From Calditrichia bacterium (lineage in GTDB: Bacteria > Calditrichota > Calditrichia > RBG-13-44-9), in assembly GCA_026991005.1 (NCBI GenBank), contig JALXCH010000146.1, forward strand, positions 1 to 7,535: a DNA stretch of 7,535 nucleotides, in the 5' to 3' direction. Below are positions 1 to 4,562 of the stretch, piece by piece (within the stretch, counting starts at the first letter, position 1; every line of letters begins with the position of its first letter). A model generated the notes under the pieces. That model was given only the letters and a program-made list of their open reading frames with translations, ran no database searches and was not told the DNA's origin. The translations under genes were made by a program, and so were the position numbers.

Positions 1-1035
1 GGCGGTAACTATGTGGATTTCGAGATTCATCGCGAGGAGGCCGCCCGCTACGGACTTACGGTGGGCGATGTGCAGGAGGTCATCATGTCTGCCATCGGGG
101 GCATGAATGTCACCCAGACGGTGGAAGGGCTGGAGCGCTATCCGGTGAATGTGCGTTATCCCCGGGAATTGCGGGACAATCTGGCGGATTTAAAGCGCGT
201 GCTCATCACCACGCCCACCGGTGCCAAGATTCCTTTAAGCTATGTGGCGGATTTGAAGATTCACAAGGGGCCGCCGGTCATTAAAAGTGAAAATGCCCAG
301 CGTACCGCCTGGCTTTATGTGGATTTGAGGGGGATTGATGTGGGCACCTATGTTAAAAATGCCAAAAAAGTGGTGGATGCCCGGGTTAAGTTTCCGGAAG
401 GTTACAGCATTGTCTGGAGTGGCCAGTACGAATACATGGAGCGCGCTCAGGCTCGCTTGCGGGTGGTGGTACCGCTTACGCTGCTCATTATCTTCCTGCT
501 TCTGTATTTCAATTTCAAAAATATTCAGGAGAGTCTGATTGTCATGCTTTCCCTTCCCTTTGCTCTGGTGGGTGGCATCTGGTTTCTGTATTTGCTCAAT
601 TACAACTTCAGTGTGGCGGTGGGTGTGGGATTTATCGCGCTGGCGGGTGTAGCCGCCGAAACGGGCGTGGTCATGCTCATTTACCTGGATCATGCTTACG
701 ACAATCGCAAGTTCAAAGGGCAGATGCGTAGCCTGAAAGACCTTTACGAAGCCATTATCGAAGGGGCGGTGGAACGCGTGCGGCCCAAAATCATGACCGT
801 AACCGCCATTATGGCTGGTTTGTTGCCCATTTTGTGGGGAACCGGTACCGGCTCTCAGGTGATGAAGCGCATTGCCGCCCCCATGGTGGGAGGAATGGTC
901 ACCTCCACGGTGCTCACCCTGGTAGTGATTCCCGCCATTTACTACCTCTGGAAATCCCGGGAAGTGCATCGGTTAGCGAAAGAAGTGGGCCTGGAGAATT
1001 CGGAAGATGAAAACAACCAGGAAAAGAAATCCTGA
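1..1035 (+). CDS. cusA: CusA-like heavy-metal RND efflux pump, C-terminal third (5' end outside window)
   Basis: This is the inner-membrane, proton-driven pump of a tripartite Cus/Czc-type system that exports metal ions (Cu(I)/Ag(I) in the CusA branch) across the envelope. The reading frame is open from base 1 (GGNY before the first GTG at 13), so the visible 344 residues are only the end of a protein of about 1,040. From residue 1: the end of the second periplasmic porter/docking region (YPVNVRYP, GPPVIKSENAQRTAW, SGQYEYMERA), then five hydrophobic segments near residues 155-170, 177-199, 204-229, 262-280 and 294-317, matching TM8-TM12 of RND pumps. Family motifs include FALVGGIW, GFIALAGVAAETGVVML, AGLLPILWGTG and RIAAPMVGGM, which follow E. 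coli CusA closely from memory. The tail (EDENNQEKKS) is charged and hydrophilic. The metal-relay methionines lie mostly upstream, so the exact substrate is not settled here. The PII-like gene follows after 12 bp in the same operon. Confidence 0.93.
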   Translation, partial: GGNYVDFEIHREEAARYGLTVGDVQEVIMSAIGGMNVTQTVEGLERYPVNVRYPRELRDNLADLKRVLITTPTGAKIPLSYVADLKIHKGPPVIKSENAQRTAWLYVDLRGIDVGTYVKNAKKVVDARVKFPEGYSIVWSGQYEYMERAQARLRVVVPLTLLIIFLLLYFNFKNIQESLIVMLSLPFALVGGIWFLYLLNYNFSVAVGVGFIALAGVAAETGVVMLIYLDHAYDNRKFKGQMRSLKDLYEAIIEGAVERVRPKIMTVTAIMAGLLPILWGTGTGSQVMKRIAAPMVGGMVTSTVLTLVVIPAIYYLWKSREVHRLAKEVGLENSEDENNQEKKS

Positions 1036-1047
1036 TAGGAGAACATC

Positions 1048-1386
1048 ATGAAAGAGATAAAAGCCTATATTCGGTGCCGCAAAGCCGAGGAAGTCATCAG
1101 CGCTCTGGAAGAGAATGGAGTACAGGGAATTACTTTAATAGATGTCATGGGGGTTGGTCATCTGGTTTCTCCCGAAAACGCCAAATATTCCGTAAAATGC
1201 ATCCAGAAATACTCGGAAATCTCCAAGCTGGAGGTGGTATGTCGGGATGGGGAGGTGCACAAAATTATAGATCTAATTCGGAAACACGCCTATACTGGTA
1301 TGCGAGGTGATGGAATAATATTTGTAACTCCGGTGGAAATGGCGGTAAAAATTCGTACCGGCGCAACTGGGGAGGATGTGTTGTAA
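1048..1386 (+). CDS. Non-canonical PII-family signalling protein linked to the Cus pump
   Basis: A 112-residue protein that aligns without gaps to E. coli GlnB (compared from memory). The fold is PII: an IKAYIR first strand, a T-loop region at about 37-55, then T83-G84-x-x-G87-D88-G89 and I102-R103-T104-G105, which form the nucleotide-binding B- and C-loop signatures. Several canonical residues differ: Q39 is Leu, the uridylylated Y51 is Cys, K58 is Ile, K90 is Ile, R101 is Lys and E106 is Ala. Classical uridylylation and 2-oxoglutarate binding are therefore unlikely. Cysteines occur at 10, 51 and 65, and His38 sits at the T-loop base. The start is supported by AGGAGA at 1037-1042, five bases before ATG. 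It follows the CusA-like stop by 12 bp, so co-transcription is expected. Non-canonical PII proteins encoded beside heavy-metal RND genes are a described group (PII-NG). A role in gating or sensing for the pump is inference; it is not a nitrogen-assimilation GlnB/GlnK, since no amtB or glnA is nearby. Confidence 0.88.
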   Translation: MKEIKAYIRCRKAEEVISALEENGVQGITLIDVMGVGHLVSPENAKYSVKCIQKYSEISKLEVVCRDGEVHKIIDLIRKHAYTGMRGDGIIFVTPVEMAVKIRTGATGEDVL

Positions 1387-1507
1387 AAAGATTTTTTTCT
1401 CTGCAAGAGGCCGATTCAGAAAATTCGAGTTCATTGAATTGATTTTTTAGTGGTCTTTCCCCAATTGGTGCTGGTCTTTAACATAGATACAGGATAGTGC
1501 ATCCTGG
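1387..1507 (+). other. 3' untranslated stretch of the efflux operon
   Basis: AT-rich sequence between the PII-like stop codon and the terminator, with no convincing reading frame. A short hairpin AGGAT-AGTGC-ATCCT at 1491-1505 lies two bases before the terminator stem and could stabilise the transcript end. Nothing else is recognised. Confidence 0.5.
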
Positions 1508-1554
1508 CGGCTCAGGTTATTCAATATCTCAGGGAATAATTTGAGCCGTTTTTT
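1508..1554 (+). terminator. Rho-independent terminator of the efflux/PII operon
   Basis: A long inverted repeat: the left arm 1508-1522 begins CGGCTCA and continues GGTTATTC; the right arm 1534-1548 is GAATAATT then TGAGCCG. This gives 15 consecutive pairs, two of them G-U, with an 11-base loop. Six T residues (1549-1554) follow directly. The T-run is only on the downstream side for plus-strand transcription, so the terminator acts for the efflux/PII unit and not for the convergent minus-strand genes. Confidence 0.87.
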
Positions 1555-1819
1555 ATCTGGAGAATGGCTTAATCCAAATATTTCCTCGAAGATATTTTGA
1601 AGCGATTGACAGATTTAAAATGAAAAAACGGATGTTTCTGAGATATCTCAATATAGCCCCGTGCCGTAGATGTGCAATGTTCATGCATAGCATTTCCATT
1701 GTGCACAGCATCTTGTCCGTGTCCAGTATCCGAGGAAAACGGGCTCCGGTTTTGGAGATGCTCCACGCGACTGATGCCCCAAAGATTTATCTGGTTGAAT
1801 AAACTTCCACTCTCAAATT
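1555..1819. other. Unassigned intergenic sequence
   Basis: About 265 bp with no supported gene. Short open frames exist on both strands but lack ribosome-binding sites and protein-like composition. The only notable structure is a perfect 12-bp palindrome, TGAGATATCTCA, at 1639-1650. A TTGACA hexamer at 1606-1611 has no matching -10 element at normal spacing. It may be a decayed remnant of something, but I cannot identify it. Confidence 0.4.
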
Positions 1820-1858
1820 TCACCGTCCCTGAGGGATGGGTTGCACCTGCACAGCATT

Positions 1859-1889
1859 TCCGCAGGATCCTGCGGACAGGGCTCTGTCC
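1859..1889. repeat. 18-bp perfect palindrome overlapping a second hairpin
   Basis: TCCGCAGGATCCTGCGGA at 1859-1876 is identical to its own reverse complement. Its right end overlaps a second inverted repeat, GGACAG-GGCT-CTGTCC, at 1874-1889. Being loopless, the first could be a dimer-binding site or a cruciform, or part of the surrounding repeat mosaic. Confidence 0.7.
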
Positions 1890-1923
1890 CTTGGGGATCC
1901 CTGGGGGATGAGTAGAGTTCGAA

Positions 1924-2041
1924 TAACCCACAAATTCGATTTGTGTGAATAGAATTCCACCCCCACATTTATTCGTCCCGAAAGAGACAGAATGAAATTT
2001 GCTGCAACAAATTTAAATGTCCAGGGATAATCCGTTGTCAA
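1924..2041. repeat. 118-bp dispersed repeat, copy 1
   Basis: Direct copy of the unit at 2401-2518, 477 bp away; about 85% identical by eye with one small gap in each copy. It begins with the near-palindrome CACAAATTCGATTTGTG (1929-1945), contains a degraded GTCCCGAAAGAGAC hairpin (1975-1988) and a shared block around AATGAAATTTGC. It is followed at 2044-2056 by GTCCC-TTC-GGGAC, the reverse complement of the intact hairpin in copy 2. Confidence 0.85.
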
Positions 2042-2154
2042 TTGTCCCTTCGGGACAAAATTTTATTGGTTGGATATATCTCCCCCATATTTAAAAATAT
2101 CCAATAGTCCATAGGACTCCTTTGGAGGATCCCCTTGGGATGGGCTATATGCAT

Positions 2155-2173
2155 CCCATCGCTTCGCGATGGG
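2155..2173. repeat. Perfect 8-bp stem hairpin
   Basis: CCCATCGC-TTC-GCGATGGG forms an uninterrupted 8-bp stem with a 3-base loop. One arm (GCGATGGG) recurs alone at 2290-2297, as expected for a mosaic assembled from shared words. Confidence 0.7.
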
Positions 2174-2257
2174 GAAACGGGAACTGAAAATTTCTTCTTA
2201 AAATAAATTTTGGTCTCAGCTACCAACGACCATCCCGGATGGAAGTATTGCCAATAG

Positions 2258-2280
2258 CACACAAATTCGAGTTGTGGGAA
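2258..2280. repeat. Partial third copy of the repeat's leading palindrome
   Basis: CACAAATTCGAGTTGTG at 2260-2276 differs by one base from the palindrome that opens both long copies, and is followed by GGGAA as in copy 2. The rest of the 118-bp unit does not follow, so this is a truncated or recombined copy. Confidence 0.65.
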
Positions 2281-2374
2281 AAATGCTCCGCGATGGGTGA
2301 ACAAATTTTTCAAGAAATGTACCGATGGGTAAATTGTGCCAATAAAATATTTGTACATCCCAACACCACATAGC

Positions 2375-2392
2375 CCGTCCCGTTAGGGACGG
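2375..2392. repeat. Perfect 7-bp stem hairpin next to repeat copy 2
   Basis: CCGTCCC-GTTA-GGGACGG lies nine bases before repeat copy 2. The related CCGTCCC-TGA-GGGATGG at 1823-1839 lies before copy 1, so a CCGTCCC-type hairpin precedes each copy, though at different distances. Confidence 0.65.
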
Positions 2393-2400
2393 AATGCACC

Positions 2401-2518
2401 TAACCCACAAATTCGATTTGTGGGAATGGAATGTCCACCCACACATTGACACGTCCCGAAGGGACTGAATGAAATTTGCGGCAACAAATATAAATGTCTT
2501 GGAAAAATCCGTTTTCAA
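2401..2518. repeat. 118-bp dispersed repeat, copy 2
   Basis: Second direct copy, better preserved in its hairpins. The opening palindrome (2404-2424) has an 8-bp perfect stem, CCCACAAA with TTTGTGGG around TTCGA, and GTCCC-GAA-GGGAC at 2453-2465 is intact. The copy ends about 40 bp before the stop codon of the lipoprotein gene, so it occupies that gene's 3' flank. Confidence 0.85.
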
Positions 2519-2561
2519 CTACCACTCCGGGACAAATTGAATTGCTGTATGCGCATGTATT

Positions 2562-4430
2562 TTAATCAAACACAAACCGAATACCCGTACCATTCTGGGC
2601 CTGAAACACATAATAGGCGGTTCCGTCCACCATTTTCACCGTACCCTCTCCCCGGGTAATCACCACATGCCCGGGACGCCGGGGAAGCTGCAGCGTGAGC
2701 CCGGGAATCCGCACCTCCCGGGGCAGCCGTATTTTTACCCGCACCTCGTTTTCCCGTTCCGCGACCTCAACCACCAGGTTCTTCCGCTTATTCCAGTAAT
2801 CCGCAACCATCTGCAACGAGGGCAGCCAGTACTTGCCGCTCCCGGAAACCTCCCGGGTAAGTTCCAGAATAGGCGAAAACAACAACTGATTTTTCCCGGA
2901 ATAGAGCGGGTGCGCCACAATGGTCATGATGCCCTTTTCCGGGGTAATTACTTCATTCCACAAATTTTGCAGATAGGCACGGTACTGGGCTGCATCCCGC
3001 TTCTGCTGAAATTCCGGATAACGGCTCTGTTCGTTAATTCCCTTCCCGTAAAAATACCAATCGTCGTGCTGCAAGGGCGAAATTTCCAGCAAATTTAAAG
3101 AACGAAACCACCCGGATTGGTGGAAAATGGGAATATTGTACGGAAAAATCCCGCCCCCGTAAAAACGGGTGTGATCCACCACAATGCTGGATTCGAAAGA
3201 ATATCCCTGTTCCTCCAAAACCAGCATTCCCCAAAAACTATTCACCACATAGGGGAAACGAAAGCCGGTAAATTGCCGCTGGTACTGAATTTCGGGCTGG
3301 CGAATCTCCCGAAGCGTCTCCATATAATCCAGTCCTCGAAAGCGGGGATGGGTAAGAGAATGATTGTGCAGCTCGATTTGCGATTGATTGGCACACCATT
3401 GGATCACCTCCGGCGGAGTGTAACCGGTGATGAATAGGGAAATGCGATTGATGTAGGGAAACAGGTTGGTAAACACGCGTTTGTACTCTTCCAGCACCCC
3501 GCCATCGTCGAAGGTAACAGCCAGAGCAGCCTGCGCGGCATGGGGCCAGGGATTTAAGGTGATGGGATAGCGGCGTTCCCCTACCGCCAGGCGAAAGATA
3601 CGCTGATACAGATGCTCTATTTGTAAACTCCCGGCCAGCCCTCCATCCAGCGCGGGATGCAGCAAGCGGGAGACGGAAAAATACACCATGCTGCCCTTCC
3701 CATAGCGATGGGCAAACACCGCCGGAAGCATGGTACCGCGGGTTACATCCTGCCAGTAAAACCACACGCGGAACCGGGTGGAATCCTGCATCAGGGCCAG
3801 ACTGGCGCTATCTGCCGGTACCAGCAGATATGCCGATTGTTCCACCCGGAGCACCGGGGGATTGGGAAAATGGTGAGAGAGGAAATCGGCAGCAGAGAGG
3901 CGAAACCCTTTCACATCCACTTCCTGCAAACTAACGCCCAGCACCGGACTCAATACCCAGTTTTCCGGCGAAAGATTCCCCGTTAGCGTCACCCGGTCGA
4001 TGCCATCCAGCCGGTTTCGCCCGAAGTTCTCGCCCGCTACCAGAACACCCCCGTTTTCGACCCAGTCCTTCAGCACGGCAAGCTCCCGGTCGCTCATGTA
4101 GGTGAGGGAATACTGCCGATCGGCATCGTGATAGCCAAACAGGGTGGGAGCAATAATAATATCGTAATCCTGCAAATTGCGGGGATCCCACAATATGGTA
4201 CGGTTTTCGAAGCGCACGAACGCTCCTAGTTTATTGAAAGCCTGCAGGGCAATAATCGCCCCATCGGAGACGGTACCTTCGCCGCGACCGTCTCCGGTAG
4301 TTAAAAATAACACCCGGGGAATGCGGTAATCGTACTGTGCAAGTTCGATATTGCTCTGCCGACATCCCGATATCAACAACACGAAAAAGAATAAAACTCC
4401 CGCTGCTCCAATCCACTTTCTTTGTATCAT
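2562..4430 (-). CDS. Lipoprotein with amidotransferase-like domain and CE4 polysaccharide deacetylase domain
   Basis: A 622-residue protein predicted to remove N- or O-acetyl groups from an extracellular polysaccharide at the periplasmic or outer-membrane surface. The N-terminus MIQRKW, a hydrophobic run and the lipobox I20-S21-G22-C23 mark a lipoprotein. Residues about 38-285 (RVLFLTTGDG, DYDIIIAPTLFG, LKDWVENGGVLVAGENFG) look like a Rossmann/class I glutamine-amidotransferase-like fold, without an obvious Cys-His-Glu catalytic triad. Residues about 300-515 are a NodB/CE4 domain: TFDDG at 306-310 (D308 base, D309 metal), metal histidines H357 and H361 in HSLTH, RFPY at 391-394 and a late His507 in VAHPLYSG. 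A beta-rich C-terminal domain ends the protein. ATG at 4430 is chosen because it has AGGAG ten bases upstream and gives a proper signal peptide; the frame is open 44 codons further but that extension is not protein-like. Architecture matches the latter part of PelA-type proteins (inference). Confidence 0.85.
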   Translation of the reverse strand: MIQRKWIGAAGVLFFFVLLISGCRQSNIELAQYDYRIPRVLFLTTGDGRGEGTVSDGAIIALQAFNKLGAFVRFENRTILWDPRNLQDYDIIIAPTLFGYHDADRQYSLTYMSDRELAVLKDWVENGGVLVAGENFGRNRLDGIDRVTLTGNLSPENWVLSPVLGVSLQEVDVKGFRLSAADFLSHHFPNPPVLRVEQSAYLLVPADSASLALMQDSTRFRVWFYWQDVTRGTMLPAVFAHRYGKGSMVYFSVSRLLHPALDGGLAGSLQIEHLYQRIFRLAVGERRYPITLNPWPHAAQAALAVTFDDGGVLEEYKRVFTNLFPYINRISLFITGYTPPEVIQWCANQSQIELHNHSLTHPRFRGLDYMETLREIRQPEIQYQRQFTGFRFPYVVNSFWGMLVLEEQGYSFESSIVVDHTRFYGGGIFPYNIPIFHQSGWFRSLNLLEISPLQHDDWYFYGKGINEQSRYPEFQQKRDAAQYRAYLQNLWNEVITPEKGIMTIVAHPLYSGKNQLLFSPILELTREVSGSGKYWLPSLQMVADYWNKRKNLVVEVAERENEVRVKIRLPREVRIPGLTLQLPRRPGHVVITRGEGTVKMVDGTAYYVFQAQNGTGIRFVFD

Positions 4431-4440
4431 GTTCCGTGGT

Positions 4441-4445
4441 CTCCT
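4441..4445 (-). promoter_or_regulatory. Ribosome-binding site fixing the lipoprotein start
   Basis: Read on the minus strand, AGGAG stands ten bases before the ATG at 4430-4428. It supports the internal ATG over the TTG at 4562, and the lipoprotein signal begins directly at this ATG. Confidence 0.7.
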
Positions 4446-4492
4446 GTTTTCGCTTCTTGTGAAATATCCGTTCTGTTGCCGTATACCGATTT

Positions 4493-4545
4493 GCCCCCTT
4501 CCGGAGGGCTCTTGCTTTATTAAAAAGTGATTTTTTACTCCGGAA
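4493..4545 (-). promoter_or_regulatory. Competing inverted repeats in the gap between the two deacetylase genes
   Basis: In the 132-bp gap, TTCCGGAG (4499-4506) and CTCCGGAA (4538-4545) are a perfect 8-bp inverted repeat enclosing a small AT hairpin (AAAAA-GTGA-TTTTT, 4522-4535). The 4499-4506 arm overlaps another hairpin, about 4493-4509 (six pairs including a G-U). The two larger stems cannot form together. No T-run follows on the minus strand, so this is not a standard terminator; it may tune expression, stabilise mRNA or be meaningless. Confidence 0.4.
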
Positions 4546-4562
4546 ATACTTCTTCGTACCAA

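Larger units (their letters stand above)
1820..2545. repeat. Mosaic of palindromic intergenic repeats
   Basis: About 725 bp built from many short hairpin-forming words and two long direct copies, with no credible gene. Mini-palindromes follow a shared plan of a 5-8 bp GC-rich stem and a 3-5 base loop: CCGTCCC-TGA-GGGATGG (1823-1839), GTCCC-TTC-GGGAC (2044-2056), AGTCC-ATA-GGACT (2106-2118), ATCCC-CTT-GGGAT (2129-2141), CCATCC-C-GGATGG (2230-2242), CCGTCCC-GTTA-GGGACGG (2375-2392) and GTCCC-GAA-GGGAC (2453-2465). The region sits exactly between convergent operons, where such dispersed elements do least harm. It resembles the dispersed intergenic repeats seen in many FCB-group genomes, but I cannot name a family. 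Confidence 0.75.

Noticed and set aside
235..969. Minus-strand 244-codon frame inside the pump gene
   Set aside because: Shadow frame rich in His and Gly opposite a strongly conserved RND coding sequence.
1606..1634. TTGACA hexamer as a possible promoter
   Set aside because: No TATAAT-like sequence at 16-18 bp spacing and no gene downstream.
1620..1802. Plus-strand 60-codon frame starting MKKRMF
   Set aside because: No Shine-Dalgarno before the ATG, low-quality composition and no recognisable family; most likely chance in AT-rich DNA.
1569..1931. Minus-strand 120-codon open frame
   Set aside because: No ribosome-binding site, its first third lies in the palindromic repeats, and its composition is not protein-like. 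A fragment DTGHG recalls a histidine-kinase G-box but nothing else of that domain is present.
1820..2518. Three overlapping minus-strand frames of 73-106 codons
   Set aside because: They run through the hairpin repeats and the duplicated unit; their apparent similarity to one another comes from the DNA repeat.
1924..2518. CRISPR array
   Set aside because: Repeat copies are long, few, diverged and 477 bp apart, with no regular spacers and no cas genes.
4493..4520. Plus-strand terminator (GC hairpin followed by TCTTGCTTTATT)
   Set aside because: The T-stretch is interrupted and there is no plus-strand gene upstream to terminate.
4431..4562. Longer start (TTG at 4562) for the lipoprotein
   Set aside because: It would bury the signal peptide and lipobox 44 residues inside the protein; the ATG at 4430 has an AGGAG and gives a standard lipoprotein N-terminus.
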